Source of the DNA: Pelosinus sp. UFO1
Lineage (GTDB): Bacteria > Bacillota > Negativicutes > DSM-13327
Length of the DNA stretch: 64,000 nucleotides
NCBI RefSeq assembly: GCF_000725345.1
Contig: NZ_CP008852.1
Location: forward strand, 3,464,001-3,528,000
Reading direction: 5' to 3'
The notes beneath the pieces were generated by a model. The model worked only from the letters and a program-made list of their open reading frames with translations. It was not told the DNA's origin and searched no databases. The translations under genes were made by a program, and so were the position numbers. Shown here in pieces: positions 18,215 through 28,962 of this stretch (positions within the stretch are counted from its first letter, which is position 1; every line of letters starts with the position of its first letter).

Positions 18215-19075
18215 TTAAGCTAAGCTGTAGTCATAAAAACCTTTACCAGATTTACGTCCCAAATAACCTGCTTGCACCATTTTTTTCAGTAAAGGACATG
18301 GACGATATTTAGGATCACCATACCCCTCATGCAAGACTTCCATGATATAAAGTACCGTATCATTGCCGATTAAGTCGGAAAGCGCTAATGGTCCCATCGG
18401 ATGATTAAAGCCCATTTTCGCTACATTATCAATATCCTCGGCACTCGCTACCCCTTCCATTAAAGCAAATACAGCTTCATTAATCATTGGAATCATGATA
18501 CGGTTGCCAATGAAACCAGGGAAATCGGAAACTTTTACTGGGGTTTTTCCTAATTGTTCGGCAAGAGCCTTAACAGCAGCAAATGTTGCTTCACTCGTCG
18601 CCAAACCATTAATCACTTCTACTAATTTCATGACAGGCGCTGGATTAAAGAAATGCATACCAATTACTTTATCCGCTCGTTTCGTGGTGGCACCGACAGC
18701 GGTAACAGGTAATGAGGAAGTATTCGTTCCTAAAATAGTGTGAGCTGGACACAAACGATCTAATGTCTGAAATATATCCCGCTTAATATCCATATTTTCT
18801 ACTGCCGCTTCAATGACAAGATCTACATTACAAGACGCTTCGTCTAGATCTACAACTGGACAAATACGCTTTAAGATTGCATCTTTATCTTCAACCGTCA
18901 GTTTGTTTTTCTCAACGGCTCTAGTTAGGTTTTTTTCGATGCCCTTAATGCCTTTTTGTACAAATTCTTCTTTAATGTCCCGTAATATAACGTCCAAACC
19001 ACCTTGCGCCATAACTTGCGCAATGCCGCTTCCCATTTGCCCGGCGCCAATGACTAATACACGTTTAATCTCCAT
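18215..19075 (-). CDS. hbd: 3-hydroxybutyryl-CoA dehydrogenase
   Basis: NAD-dependent interconversion of acetoacetyl-CoA and (S)-3-hydroxybutyryl-CoA. At 286 residues it is standard for the bacterial enzyme. The Rossmann motif [11 protein letters not shown] is at 10-20, the catalytic His at about 141 (GMHFFNPAP), and the C-terminal domain ([15 protein letters not shown]) is intact. It has a strong AAGGAGG site. It is last in the run CoA-transferase, thl, bcd, etfB, etfA, hbd. The 188-bp gap to etfA carries a palindromic repeat, so hbd could be partly uncoupled. Confidence 0.95.
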   Translation of the reverse strand: MEIKRVLVIGAGQMGSGIAQVMAQGGLDVILRDIKEEFVQKGIKGIEKNLTRAVEKNKLTVEDKDAILKRICPVVDLDEASCNVDLVIEAAVENMDIKRDIFQTLDRLCPAHTILGTNTSSLPVTAVGATTKRADKVIGMHFFNPAPVMKLVEVINGLATSEATFAAVKALAEQLGKTPVKVSDFPGFIGNRIMIPMINEAVFALMEGVASAEDIDNVAKMGFNHPMGPLALSDLIGNDTVLYIMEVLHEGYGDPKYRPCPLLKKMVQAGYLGRKSGKGFYDYSLA

Positions 19076-19159
19076 CAGAAAAACCTCCTTTGATTAAATA
19101 CAATAAATACTACTCTTATAATAAAAATACCCTACCTGCTCCTTGGGATATACAATTTT

Positions 19160-19231
19160 GAACCGCAGAGACGCAGAGGACGCTAAGAGGCAATTAAAAT
19201 CCCCTCTGTACTCTCTGCGCCTCTGCGGTTC
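19160..19231. repeat. ACCACAAAG-type palindromic repeat, copy 3
   Basis: Ends GAACCGCAGAGACGCAGAGG and CTCTGCGCCTCTGCGGTTC (GC-richer variant). It lies inside the catabolic operon between etfA and hbd, where it would form a stable intercistronic hairpin. Confidence 0.8.
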
Positions 19232-19263
19232 AATCACTTTTTAAACCAAGTTTCGTTGATAAT

Positions 19264-20463
19264 CTAACCAGCCGCTTTGATTTTTTTGATTTCATCAATT
19301 AAGGCAGGAATGACTTCCATTACGTCACCAACAATACCGTAATTCGCTATTTTGAAAATCGGTGCTTCTGGATCTTTATTAATCGCAATGACAATATCAG
19401 AAGATGACATACCAGCTACATGCTGGATGGCACCAGAAATACCACAGGCAAAATACACTTTAGGACCTACTGTTTTCCCAGTTTGCCCAACCTGGTGCAG
19501 TGCAGGCTTCCAACCAGCGTCAACGACTGCCCGCGAAGCACCAACCGCGCCGCCTAATACATGAGCTAATTCTTCAATCAAAGCAAAGCTTTCAGGTTTC
19601 GTCATGCCTCGGCCACCTGAAACGATAATTTCAGCTTCTTCCAGATTGGCTGACTCTGTTCCCACACGGATGATATCAAGTAACTTCGTACGGATATCTG
19701 TATCTTTTACCTTACTGGCTACCTTGATGATCTCACCGGAACGAGAGTAATCTGGCTCTGCCCGTTTAAAGACGTTAGGACGTATCGTACCCATCTGTGG
19801 ACGATGATCAGGACATAAAATCGTTGCCATAATATTACCGCCAAAAGCAGGACGAGTCCAAGCTACCAAACCGCTGGCTTCGTCAATCCCAAGATTTGTA
19901 CAGTCAGCAGTCAAACCAGTACCTACCCTGCAAGCTACTCTTGGACCTAAATCTCTCCCATCATTGGTTGCCCCCATGAGGATAACAGCAGGCTTATAGG
20001 TGTGAATGAGATCCGTAAGGGTAATCGTATAAGCATCTGTACTATAATGGGCAAATTCTTTGCCTTCTACCAAATAAACCTTGTCAGCGCCGCGGGCAAA
20101 TACTTCTTTCGTAAGTCCCTCTACATTGCCGCCAATAAGAACTGCCGCTACTTCTTGCCCCATAGCATCCGCAAGCTTACGCCCCTCATTTAATAACTCA
20201 TAGCCTACATTACGCGCCTGTCCGTCAACTTGCTCAATATAAACCCAAACACCCTTAAATTCATCCTTATTCATCACAACATTTTTCTCTTCTACTTCAC
20301 GATGAATGGCCCCAACTGGACAAACATCAAGACAAGCTCCGCAGGCAGTACAAGCATCCGTAATCAAGGCTTTACCGTCTTCCATTACAATGGCCCCGAA
20401 TGGGCAGGTACTTACACAAACACTACAACCAATACATTCTTCTTGCGTTACTTTTACAGCCAT
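19264..20463 (-). CDS. etfA: Electron transfer flavoprotein alpha subunit with N-terminal 2[4Fe-4S] ferredoxin domain
   Basis: A 399-residue EtfA, about 70 longer than usual because of an N-terminal ferredoxin domain. One cluster motif is Cys10-x2-Cys13-x2-Cys16-x3-Cys20; the second is Cys38, 41, 44 and 48. The EtfA part follows, with the FAD-binding C terminus ([33 protein letters not shown]). Ferredoxin-fused EtfA is known from caffeoyl-CoA-reductase-type complexes. Here it is paired with EtfB and an acyl-CoA dehydrogenase, suggesting an electron-bifurcating or ferredoxin-linked crotonyl-CoA reductase. It sits 15 bp behind etfB. Confidence 0.95.
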   Translation of the reverse strand: MAVKVTQEECIGCSVCVSTCPFGAIVMEDGKALITDACTACGACLDVCPVGAIHREVEEKNVVMNKDEFKGVWVYIEQVDGQARNVGYELLNEGRKLADAMGQEVAAVLIGGNVEGLTKEVFARGADKVYLVEGKEFAHYSTDAYTITLTDLIHTYKPAVILMGATNDGRDLGPRVACRVGTGLTADCTNLGIDEASGLVAWTRPAFGGNIMATILCPDHRPQMGTIRPNVFKRAEPDYSRSGEIIKVASKVKDTDIRTKLLDIIRVGTESANLEEAEIIVSGGRGMTKPESFALIEELAHVLGGAVGASRAVVDAGWKPALHQVGQTGKTVGPKVYFACGISGAIQHVAGMSSSDIVIAINKDPEAPIFKIANYGIVGDVMEVIPALIDEIKKIKAAG

Positions 20464-20478
20464 TTCTTCACCCCCTGC

Positions 20479-21267
20479 CTATATAATTTTTATCCCGACG
20501 AGTCGTTTAACAAGAGTAGCAGCTGCTTCTCTCGCTGTATCTGCCTGAATGATCTCACCCTGTACACGACGCTCAGGAGTAAAAATACGACGTACTTGTG
20601 TCGGCGAACCCTTAAGCCCAAGAGCATTGTGATCCACTTCTACATCCTGTACCGTCCATATAGGTATCTCTTTACGATTGGCTTTCATCGTACCTTTTAC
20701 CGTAGGATAGCGTGGTTCATTAATCGACTTAACAACGGTTAGTAATACTGGCATTTGTGCCTCGATGACTTCATAACCCTCTTCATGTTCCCGCTCTACG
20801 TTTATCTTTTGGTCATCTAGGTCATTGATCTTTGATACGTAGGTCACTTGGTTGATACCTAAGTGTTCCGCAATTTCGGGCCCTACCTGAGCAGTATCGC
20901 CATCAATGGCTTGTTTACCACAGAGAATAATATCCACCTTACCCATTTTTCGAATGCCAGATGCCAAAGCATGGCTGGTAGCTAAGGTATCAGAACCGCC
21001 AAAGGCGCGATCACTCATGAGAATAGCTTCATCAGCTCCCATGGCCAAACACTCTTTTAGCGCTTCCTTTGCCTGTGGAGGGCCCATGGAAAGAACAGTA
21101 ACCTTACCCCCATGTTTTTCTTTCAGCTGCAACGCTGCTTCTAATGCATTTTTATCAAATGGATTTACAATACTTGGTACACCTTGGCGAATCAGTGTAT
21201 TTGTCTCTGGGTCAATCCTTACTTCCGTAGTATCAGGCACTTGCTTGACACAAACTACTATTTCCAT
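20479..21267 (-). CDS. etfB: Electron transfer flavoprotein beta subunit
   Basis: A 262-residue EtfB with the standard N-terminal VCVKQVPDT and nucleotide-binding GPPQAKEALKECLAMGADEA. The family signature follows (VKSINEPRYPTVKGTMKA). It forms a heterodimer with the ferredoxin-fused EtfA encoded downstream and passes electrons to or from the Bcd encoded upstream. The ribosome site AGGGGG is good. Confidence 0.95.
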   Translation of the reverse strand: MEIVVCVKQVPDTTEVRIDPETNTLIRQGVPSIVNPFDKNALEAALQLKEKHGGKVTVLSMGPPQAKEALKECLAMGADEAILMSDRAFGGSDTLATSHALASGIRKMGKVDIILCGKQAIDGDTAQVGPEIAEHLGINQVTYVSKINDLDDQKINVEREHEEGYEVIEAQMPVLLTVVKSINEPRYPTVKGTMKANRKEIPIWTVQDVEVDHNALGLKGSPTQVRRIFTPERRVQGEIIQADTAREAAATLVKRLVGIKII

Positions 21268-21296
21268 AATGTAAGTCCCCCTGTTTTATCCACTTA

Positions 21297-22436
21297 TTAG
21301 CGTAAAATAGCTCCAGAAATAACCATGCGCTGTACTTGGTTTGTACCTTCATAGATTTGTGTAATCTTTGCATTACGCATTAAACGCTCTACTGGATATT
21401 CCCGGCTGTAACCATACCCACCAAAAACCTGTACTGCATCAGTAGTCACTTCCATAGCGATATCCGATGCATATAATTTTGCCATGGCAGCTTCCTTGGA
21501 ATAAGGTAACCCTTGGTCTTTTAGATAAGCTGCGCGATAGACCAATAAACGAGCCGCATCAATTTTAGTAGCCATATCAGCCATCATAAATGCCAATGCT
21601 TGATTTTGAGCAATGGGTTTGCCAAACTGCACTCTTTCTTTGGAATATTTAATAGCGTGATCAAGAGCGCCTTGGGCAATGCCTAAAGCCTGAGCAGCAA
21701 CGCCGATACGACCGCCATCTAGAGTACTCATTGCAATCTTAAAACCTTCCCCTATTTTGCCTAGCATATTTTCTTTTGGTAAACGTACATTTTGAAATAC
21801 CAATTCATTCGTTAAAGAAGTATGAATCCCCATTTTGTGTTCTTTTTTACCGAAACTAAAACCTGGCATTCCCTTCTCTACGATAAATGCAGTAATTCCT
21901 TTTGTACCTTTGGATTTATCCGTCATGGCGAATACTACATAGGTTTCTGCTTCGCCGCCATTGGTTATAAATATTTTGCTACCATTTAAGATATAGTCAT
22001 CCCCATCAGCCACTGCCACTGTCTGCTGAGCAGCGGCGTCAGTTCCAGCATTGGGCTCCGTTAAGCCAAAGGCTCCTAGCTTTTCACCCTCTACTAATGG
22101 CACCAAATATTTTTGTTTTTGCTCTTCCGTACCATAGGCATAGATAGGCCATGCGCACAAGGATACTGTAGCAGACAGGGTAATACCGACACCATCATCA
22201 ACCTTTGATAACTCTTCCACTGCTAATATATAACTTAAAACATCGCCTTCGGCTCCGCCGTAGCTTTCTGGAAAACAAATGCTAGTTAAGCCCATTGCTC
22301 CCATTTCATCAAACAATTCACGAGAAAATTCTTCCTTAGCATCACGTTCTGCTACACTTGGTGCTAGTTTTTTTTCGGCAAAATCCCGGGCCAATTTTTG
22401 TACCATTTTCTGATCTTCTGTAAGTTGAAATTGCAT
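21297..22436 (-). CDS. bcd: Short-chain acyl-CoA (butyryl-CoA) dehydrogenase
   Basis: FAD enzyme reducing crotonyl-CoA to butyryl-CoA or the reverse. The 379-residue protein has the FAD/substrate blocks [16 protein letters not shown] and FITNGGEAE. The catalytic base Glu363 is in [11 protein letters not shown], the position used by butyryl-CoA dehydrogenases. It is clustered with etfBA, as in clostridial Bcd/Etf complexes. Substrate chain length is inferred from the cluster. Confidence 0.92.
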   Translation of the reverse strand: MQFQLTEDQKMVQKLARDFAEKKLAPSVAERDAKEEFSRELFDEMGAMGLTSICFPESYGGAEGDVLSYILAVEELSKVDDGVGITLSATVSLCAWPIYAYGTEEQKQKYLVPLVEGEKLGAFGLTEPNAGTDAAAQQTVAVADGDDYILNGSKIFITNGGEAETYVVFAMTDKSKGTKGITAFIVEKGMPGFSFGKKEHKMGIHTSLTNELVFQNVRLPKENMLGKIGEGFKIAMSTLDGGRIGVAAQALGIAQGALDHAIKYSKERVQFGKPIAQNQALAFMMADMATKIDAARLLVYRAAYLKDQGLPYSKEAAMAKLYASDIAMEVTTDAVQVFGGYGYSREYPVERLMRNAKITQIYEGTNQVQRMVISGAILR

Positions 22437-22541
22437 AATAATAAGCCTCCCTTATTTTTGTGAAAAACATCACTTATATCATCAAATATAGGTCAGTAGC
22501 TTATCTACTGACTCTATATTGGGACACAATTTTAAAGGGTA

Positions 22542-23723
22542 TTAAATACGTTCAACAATCGTTGCTACACCTTGTCCGCCGCCGATACACAAGGTAGCTA
22601 GGCCAACCTTAGCATCTCTTGCTTCCATCGCATGCAGCAAGGTAACTAGAATTCTTGCTCCGCTTGCACCGATTGGGTGACCGATGGCAATGGCGCCACC
22701 ATTCACATTCACTTTTTCTTGATCAAAACCAAGTTCTTTGCCTACTGCCAAAAATTGTGATGCAAATGCTTCATTGGCTTCAATGAGATCAAGGTCAGCA
22801 ACTGTCAATCCAGCTTTAGCCAATGCCTTTTGCGCCGCCGCTACTGGACCAATACCCATGATACTTGGATCAACACCTGCTGCAGCATAACTGCGAATAC
22901 GAGCCATCGGTTTGAGCCCTAATTCTTTTGCTTTGTCAGCAGACATTAATACGAGAGCAGCTGCCCCGTCATTAATACCAGAAGCATTACCTGCAGTAAC
23001 CGTACCATCCTTTTTGAAGGCAGTGCGAAGCCCTTGTAATTTTTCAAGCATAGCATCGCTCTTTGGATATTCATCTGTCGCGAAAACAGTATCCCCTTTT
23101 CTGCCTTTGATGGTAACTGGTAATATTTCTTTCTTAAATGCGCCGCTTTCAATGGCTGCGATTGCTTTTTGCTGAGAAGAGAAAGCAAGTCTATCTTGTT
23201 CATCACGAGTAATTCCGAATTGATCTGCAACATTTTCTGCTGTAATACCCATATGGTAATCATTAAATGCACACCACAAGCCATCTTGGATCATAACGTC
23301 TTTTACTTCAGAATGTCCCATGCGTAACCCTTGGCGTACTTTGCTGTCAAGGACGTAAGGAGCATTTGTCATGCTTTCCATACCACCAGCAACTACGATC
23401 TCAGCATCCCCAGCCATAATTGCTTGGGCTGCTAAGTTCACTGTCTTTAAGCCTGAACCACATACTTTATTAACCGTATAAGAAGGTACTTCCTGAGGAA
23501 CCCCCGCTTTCACTGCCGCTTGGCGAGCTGGATTTTGTCCTAAGCCTGCTTGCAGTACGTTACCAAAAATAACTTCATCAATATTTTCTTTTTCTACGCC
23601 CGCTCTAGCGATCGCTTCTTTAATTACCATGCTGCCTAATTCTACTGCAGAAAAAGGGGATAAAGATCCATTAAAGCTACCTACTGCGGTTCTTACTGCA
23701 CTTACTATTACTACTTCTTTCAT
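22542..23723 (-). CDS. thlA: Acetyl-CoA acetyltransferase (thiolase)
   Basis: Condenses two acetyl-CoA to acetoacetyl-CoA or cleaves it. At 393 residues it is normal length. All catalytic residues are present: Cys88 ([10 protein letters not shown]), His349 (GHPIGASG) and Cys379 (LCIGGGQG). It lies between the CoA-transferase gene and bcd in one transcription unit. Confidence 0.95.
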   Translation of the reverse strand: MKEVVIVSAVRTAVGSFNGSLSPFSAVELGSMVIKEAIARAGVEKENIDEVIFGNVLQAGLGQNPARQAAVKAGVPQEVPSYTVNKVCGSGLKTVNLAAQAIMAGDAEIVVAGGMESMTNAPYVLDSKVRQGLRMGHSEVKDVMIQDGLWCAFNDYHMGITAENVADQFGITRDEQDRLAFSSQQKAIAAIESGAFKKEILPVTIKGRKGDTVFATDEYPKSDAMLEKLQGLRTAFKKDGTVTAGNASGINDGAAALVLMSADKAKELGLKPMARIRSYAAAGVDPSIMGIGPVAAAQKALAKAGLTVADLDLIEANEAFASQFLAVGKELGFDQEKVNVNGGAIAIGHPIGASGARILVTLLHAMEARDAKVGLATLCIGGGQGVATIVERI

Positions 23724-23753
23724 TAAAAAACACCATCCTCATTTTTAAATAAA

Positions 23754-25301
23754 CTATTTTAGACCCATCAATTCTTTATGAAAAATACGCTCATCCATCA
23801 TTCTAAGATTTGGCGAAATAATTGGCGCGAAATCCATTAAAGCCAAAATATCTTTTTCTAAATCAACGCCTGGTGCGATTTCGGTCAACATCATACCTTC
23901 ATTCGTCAATTCGAATACAGCGCGTTCCGTAATATACATAACGGGTTGATTTACCTCTTGGGCATACTTGCCGCTAAACGTGATTTGCTCTACGTGATCA
24001 ATGAATTTTTTAGCTCTTCCTTCATTGACAATCGTCAATTTTCCATCGGCAACCGCTACTTTTAAACCGCCAGCTGTAAATGCACCGCAAAAAATTACTT
24101 GCTTCGCATTTTGTGTAATGTTAATAAAACCACCACAGCCAGCTACCCGACCTTTGAATTTACTGACATTAATATTACCGTGTTTATCTGTTTCTGCCAG
24201 ACCAAGGTACGCTAAATCCAAGCCACCACCGTCGTAAAAATCAAACTGATAAGGTTGATCTAAAATAGCCTCGGCATTTGTCGCGGCACCAAAACTTAAA
24301 CCGCCAGCAGGTACACCACCAATTGGGCCCGCCTCAACGGTTAAGGTCATTTTATCGCCAATTCCCTCTTCGTTCGCTACAAGAGCTACTCCCTCAGGAA
24401 CGCCAATACCAAGATTCACCTTAGAATCCGCTGTCAATTCCATAACTGCCCGGCGAGCAATAATTTTGCGTTCATCAAGGGGCATCGGTGCAAGGGCTGA
24501 CAAGGATACGCGAATTTCACCGGAATAAGCAGGATTATATTGTTCACCAAAGGTCTGTTTATGTTGTTTCATATCTTCAGCTACGACAATGTAATCCACA
24601 ACAATGCCTGGAATTTTCACACTCATCGGAGGCATGCTGCCATTGGCTACTAGTCTTTCCACCTGTACGATAACAATACCGCCAGACGCCTTCGCAGCCT
24701 GAGCTAAGGATAATATTTCTAAAGAAACTGCCTCATGCTCAATTGTGATATTGCCTCTCTCATCAGCGCTAGTACCACGTAATAGAGCTACAGTAATAGG
24801 AAAAGGCTTATACCATAACCACTCTTCACCACCAAGTTGAATGACTTCCACTAATTCTTCCTTAGTAACATCATTAATTTTGCCACCTTCAACCCGTGGA
24901 TCTACAAAGGTGTGCAAGCCAACTTTTGTAATTACACCAGGTTTTCTGCCAGCTATATTACGAGCTAACTGGGCTAACGTACCTTGAGGGAAATTATAGG
25001 CTTCTATTTTATTTTCTACAGCTAACTTACCTAGCTTAGGTGCTAAATTCCAATGACCGCCAACAGCTCGTTTCACCATGCCTTCATTACCAAAGTGATT
25101 AAGACCAAGATCTTTACCATCTCCCTGGCCAGCACAGTAAAACAAGGTTAAATCCCGGGGAGCACTCTCTGCTAAAAAACGTTCTTCCATCGCAGCACTT
25201 AAGGCTTCGGGATGCCCGTTACCAACAAATCCACTAACGCCAATCGTATCACCATTTTTTATTAGCTTTGCAGCTTCTAATGCACTTATTACCTTGGCCA
25301 T
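23754..25301 (-). CDS. Acyl-CoA:acetate/3-ketoacid CoA-transferase (single-chain, Pct/YdiF type)
   Basis: A 515-residue fused alpha-beta family I CoA-transferase. The catalytic Glu is Glu323 in [14 protein letters not shown]; the N-terminal half carries the oxyanion-type [11 protein letters not shown] stretch. It would activate short acids such as acetoacetate, 3-hydroxybutyrate, butyrate or propionate by exchange with acetyl-CoA or another acyl-CoA. It is first in the catabolic operon, 33 bases downstream of the predicted start of the sigma-54 promoter at 25345. The exact acid is unresolved. Confidence 0.9.
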   Translation of the reverse strand: MAKVISALEAAKLIKNGDTIGVSGFVGNGHPEALSAAMEERFLAESAPRDLTLFYCAGQGDGKDLGLNHFGNEGMVKRAVGGHWNLAPKLGKLAVENKIEAYNFPQGTLAQLARNIAGRKPGVITKVGLHTFVDPRVEGGKINDVTKEELVEVIQLGGEEWLWYKPFPITVALLRGTSADERGNITIEHEAVSLEILSLAQAAKASGGIVIVQVERLVANGSMPPMSVKIPGIVVDYIVVAEDMKQHKQTFGEQYNPAYSGEIRVSLSALAPMPLDERKIIARRAVMELTADSKVNLGIGVPEGVALVANEEGIGDKMTLTVEAGPIGGVPAGGLSFGAATNAEAILDQPYQFDFYDGGGLDLAYLGLAETDKHGNINVSKFKGRVAGCGGFINITQNAKQVIFCGAFTAGGLKVAVADGKLTIVNEGRAKKFIDHVEQITFSGKYAQEVNQPVMYITERAVFELTNEGMMLTEIAPGVDLEKDILALMDFAPIISPNLRMMDERIFHKELMGLK

Positions 25302-25344
25302 AAAATCCCACTCTCCTCAGCAAGCTATCTTTACTTACTAATAA

Positions 25345-25360
25345 TGCAATTACTATGCCA
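25345..25360 (-). promoter_or_regulatory. Sigma-54 (-24/-12) promoter of the catabolic operon
   Basis: On the minus strand TGGCATAGTAATTGCA, with GG and GC exactly ten bases apart, near-identical to the gntP promoter. The start is expected near 25334, just before the CoA-transferase gene. Confidence 0.85.
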
Positions 25361-25424
25361 AGAGATAAGAAGACAGCATTCTTTTCAAAAGAGTCCCGTA
25401 AACACTGCATTTTCAATTTTCAGA

Positions 25425-25543
25425 TAGACAGTTTATTAAGAAAAATCCGTCTATGTACCTATACATAGTTGTCTAAAAACATATACACATTTTCATAGAC
25501 CCGAATTTTCTAGGAAAAACATTGTAAAATCCTCACTTAGACA
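25425..25543. promoter_or_regulatory. Candidate enhancer sites, TAGACA repeats
   Basis: Exact TAGACA/TGTCTA at 25425, 25470 and 25538; one-base variants at 25448 and 25496. A CTATGTA-CCTA-TACATAG palindrome lies at 25451-25468. Same hexamer and similar distance as upstream of gntP. Confidence 0.55.
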
Positions 25544-25549
25544 TAGAAA

Positions 25550-25579
25550 AAGCAGCCTTCCCTACTGGGAAGGCTGCTT
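25550..25579 (-). terminator. Terminator of the nag operon
   Basis: AAGCAGCCTTCCC/GGGAAGGCTGCTT with a four-base loop; on the minus strand followed by TTTTTC, 17 bp after the crr stop. Confidence 0.88.
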
Positions 25580-25595
25580 ACGTGGAACGGCCTTT

Positions 25596-26087
<492 letters not shown>

Positions 26088-26111
26088 CTACATTATATTC
26101 CACGTTTTTTG

Positions 26112-26855
26112 TCACTCTTGCAGTTTCGGTTTTAACAGCTTCGCTGCGCTTTCTTCCACAATCACCGTAACATCCTGATGAAGCTGCAGGATAGAAGCTG
26201 GTATCTCTGGTGTAATGCCGTTAAAGAGAGCCTGATGAATGACTTCTGCTTTGTTCTCACCACTTGCCAGTAATAAGATTTTTTTCGCATGCATAATGGT
26301 CTTGATCCCCATGCTAATGGCAAATCTCGGTACTTCCTCCATGGTGGGGAAAAAGCGGGAATTCGCCTGAATGGTCTCTTCATCTAGCTTTACCTTATGA
26401 GTTGTAGCTTCAAATTTAATATCCGGTTCATTAAAGCCAATATGTCCATTGTTGCCAATTCCTAAGACCTGCAGGTCAATGCCACCCTTTTTCTGAATCT
26501 CTCGGTCATAGGATTTGCATTCTAATTCAATATCCTTGGTCATGCCATCTGGGATATAGATATTTTCTTTTTTAATATTAATCTGATTAAAAAAATGATG
26601 AAACATATAGTAGTTATAGCTTTGTTCATCTTCTTTTGGTAATCCTAAATACTCATCTAAATTAAAGGTCGTTATTTCCGTAAAGTCCAAACCGACTTCC
26701 TGATGTACCCTGATTAGCTCTTTATACAGCATGAGCGGAGTACTGCCTGTCGCCATTCCTAGTACACTATTCGGTTTCAAATAGATTTGACCAGCTACAA
26801 TTCTAGCTGCCCTTGCACTCATATCTTCATAATCTTTTGCAATTACGATACGCAC
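26112..26855 (-). CDS. nagB: Glucosamine-6-phosphate deaminase
   Basis: Converts GlcN-6-P to fructose-6-P plus ammonia. The start is a GTG at 26855 behind GGGGG, giving MRIVIAKDYEDMS, the classical NagB N terminus; the ATG at 26900 lies inside nagA. Active-site blocks TFNLDEYLG and GIGNNGHIGFNEP are intact. About 247 residues. It begins four bases past the nagA stop. Confidence 0.95.
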   Translation of the reverse strand: MRIVIAKDYEDMSARAARIVAGQIYLKPNSVLGMATGSTPLMLYKELIRVHQEVGLDFTEITTFNLDEYLGLPKEDEQSYNYYMFHHFFNQINIKKENIYIPDGMTKDIELECKSYDREIQKKGGIDLQVLGIGNNGHIGFNEPDIKFEATTHKVKLDEETIQANSRFFPTMEEVPRFAISMGIKTIMHAKKILLLASGENKAEVIHQALFNGITPEIPASILQLHQDVTVIVEESAAKLLKPKLQE

Positions 26856-26859
26856 ATCA

Positions 26860-27996
26860 TTACCCCCTGTATAATAGGCTACCTCCCACAAAGGTAGCAA
26901 AAATATTTAATTCCTCATCAAATACCACTAAATCAGCGTCTTTTCCGACTTCAATACTGCCCTTACGATCTAGGACACCCAACTCTCTGGCAGGATTAAG
27001 GGTGACCAATGAAATAGCACTCACCAAATCAATGCCTTTATTTTCCATAAAATTTCGAACCCCGCGATTGAGCGTTAATACACTTCCCGCTATCACACCA
27101 TCCGCTAACCGGGCTTCCCCTTGTTTCACAATCACATTCTGACCGCCCAAATCGTATTGCCCTTCACCTAAAAGACTCGCCCGCATGGCATCAGTAATTA
27201 AGATGATGTTCTCCAGGCCTTTCACTTTTAATAAGATGCGCTGCATGGCTGGATGTACATGGAGATTATCAACAATCAATTCACATACAATATCACTATC
27301 CATTGCCGCTCCTATAGCACCGGGAAAACGATGATGCAGCGGTGGTAATGCATTGAAGATATGAGTCATGTGTGATACTCCTGCATCAATGGCTTTCATA
27401 GTTTGTTCATAAGTAGCACTACTATGCCCGATTGACACAACCAGCCCCCGCTTCGTACAAGCTTCGATAAAATCATGACTCTCTCCGATTTCTGGAGCAA
27501 TCGTAATAATCTTAATACAATCCAAATAGGGTTCGATTTTCTCAATGTCAGGTGCCATGATAAACCGTTTATCTTGGGCTCCCTTATAATTCTCATTAAT
27601 GAAAGGACCTTCCATATGGCAGCCTAGCACCTCGGCGCCCGAGCTTTCTTTCATCGCCTGCCGGATACGCTCCATCGACTGCTCGATTCTTGCAAAGGGC
27701 ATCGTCATCGTTGTTGGCATAAAGGAGGTAACTCCGGTTTGCAAAACTCCCTTACTAATGGCAGCTAGGGCTTTCTCCTCCTCATCCATAGTATCAAAAC
27801 CATTACAGCCATGTACATGAACATCGATAAACCCAGGGGATACGTACCTGCCATCTGCATCTAACAGTTCATCAATTGTATATTGACTTAACTGCTCTTC
27901 GGGAACAATGCCAAGTATTTTCTCTTCAAAGATGACTGCCTGATTATGCAAAATTCCTTGCAGCGTGATGATTTTCCCATTTCTAATTGCTTTCAA
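26860..27996 (-). CDS. nagA: N-acetylglucosamine-6-phosphate deacetylase
   Basis: Amidohydrolase removing acetate from GlcNAc-6-P. Metal and catalytic residues are in place: HVHG near the N terminus, the Glu of MEGPFIN, His in SIGHSSATYEQ and THIFNAL, and Asp in ITDAM. 378 residues. Its ATG overlaps the murQ stop by four bases (ATGA), so it is translationally coupled. Confidence 0.95.
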   Translation of the reverse strand: MKAIRNGKIITLQGILHNQAVIFEEKILGIVPEEQLSQYTIDELLDADGRYVSPGFIDVHVHGCNGFDTMDEEEKALAAISKGVLQTGVTSFMPTTMTMPFARIEQSMERIRQAMKESSGAEVLGCHMEGPFINENYKGAQDKRFIMAPDIEKIEPYLDCIKIITIAPEIGESHDFIEACTKRGLVVSIGHSSATYEQTMKAIDAGVSHMTHIFNALPPLHHRFPGAIGAAMDSDIVCELIVDNLHVHPAMQRILLKVKGLENIILITDAMRASLLGEGQYDLGGQNVIVKQGEARLADGVIAGSVLTLNRGVRNFMENKGIDLVSAISLVTLNPARELGVLDRKGSIEVGKDADLVVFDEELNIFATFVGGSLLYRG

Positions 27997-28874
27997 AATG
28001 AATCATCCTTTACTGCTTTTTTTAAATATCCATTATGCTTTTTGAGTAATGCATAGGCGACTGTCGCATTTAGATTCATCACCAACATAAGAATCGCAAC
28101 TTTCACATTGCCTTTTGCCTTCTCGAGTGCCTGGGTGGCAAACTTCTCACCTTTGCCCGTTGCAAGGGTAATGATATCGATTACCCGTTTTTTTAGTTTC
28201 GCATTAATTGGCCTTACATCTACCATCAAATTATTATAGGTCTTGCCCATCTTAATCATGGAACATGATGATAGCATATTGAGAACCATTTTTTGGGCAG
28301 TGCCTGCTTTAAGACGGGTAGAGCCCATGATGACCTCTGGTCCAACATCAATCACAATACATAAATCGGTGATACTTTCCAGGTTTCCTGACAAAGAACA
28401 ACAGAGCCCGATTGTCTTACTGCTTAGAGTTTTGGCGTAACGTACGGCTGATAAGACATACGGAGTGTTGCCGCTGGCACTAATGGCGACTAGCACATCA
28501 CGAGAGCCAAATTCTCTCTTCTTTAAATCCTGTAACGCCAATGCCTCATCATCTTCTGTATCTTCCCGCCAGCCTGATATAGCTTCATCGCCTCCAGATA
28601 TCAGGCCAATCACGGTATTATCATCCGTACCAAAAGTAGGTGGACATTCTGTAGCATCCAGTACCCCTAGCTTGCCACCTGTACCGCTGCCGATATAAAA
28701 AAGCCGCCCCCCGGCTTGTAAACCTTCCACAATCATCTCAATGGCTGCGCTGATTTCTCCCTGACATCTTCCCACAGCAACCGCTACTTTTTGATCTTCT
28801 CGGTTAAACATTTGTACCATTTCAAGGGTAGATACCTCATCAATCAGAATGGTATCTTTATTCCATTGCTCCAT
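27993..28874 (-). CDS. murQ: N-acetylmuramic acid 6-phosphate etherase
   Basis: Cleaves the lactyl ether of MurNAc-6-P to give GlcNAc-6-P and D-lactate, feeding NagA. A single SIS sugar-isomerase domain (GSGTGGKLGVLDATECPPTFG spans the loop and the catalytic Glu). About 293 residues from the ATG at 28874 after AGGAGG; the longer frame from 28934 is not needed. Together with nagE upstream this indicates recycling of cell-wall amino sugars. Confidence 0.94.
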   Translation of the reverse strand: MEQWNKDTILIDEVSTLEMVQMFNREDQKVAVAVGRCQGEISAAIEMIVEGLQAGGRLFYIGSGTGGKLGVLDATECPPTFGTDDNTVIGLISGGDEAISGWREDTEDDEALALQDLKKREFGSRDVLVAISASGNTPYVLSAVRYAKTLSSKTIGLCCSLSGNLESITDLCIVIDVGPEVIMGSTRLKAGTAQKMVLNMLSSCSMIKMGKTYNNLMVDVRPINAKLKKRVIDIITLATGKGEKFATQALEKAKGNVKVAILMLVMNLNATVAYALLKKHNGYLKKAVKDDSF

Positions 28875-28892
28875 CAGAAACCTCCTAAAAAA

Positions 28893-28945
28893 GGAATTGA
28901 AAACCGGAGACAGGGAACCCTCCACCATCTCCAACTTTCAATTCC
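28893..28945 (-). other. Hairpin between nagE and murQ
   Basis: Two-part inverted repeat: GGAATTGAAA with TTTCAATTCC, and inside it GGAGA with TCTCC. It lies just downstream of nagE and abuts the murQ ribosome site. It may adjust nagE versus murQ expression; there is no T tract, so it is not a plain terminator. Confidence 0.45.
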
Positions 28946-28962
28946 ACCTTCAAATTAATTTT

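Noticed and set aside
20230-20742. 170-codon plus-strand frame opposite etfA/etfB
   Set aside because: It is the shadow of two well-supported genes; no signals of its own.
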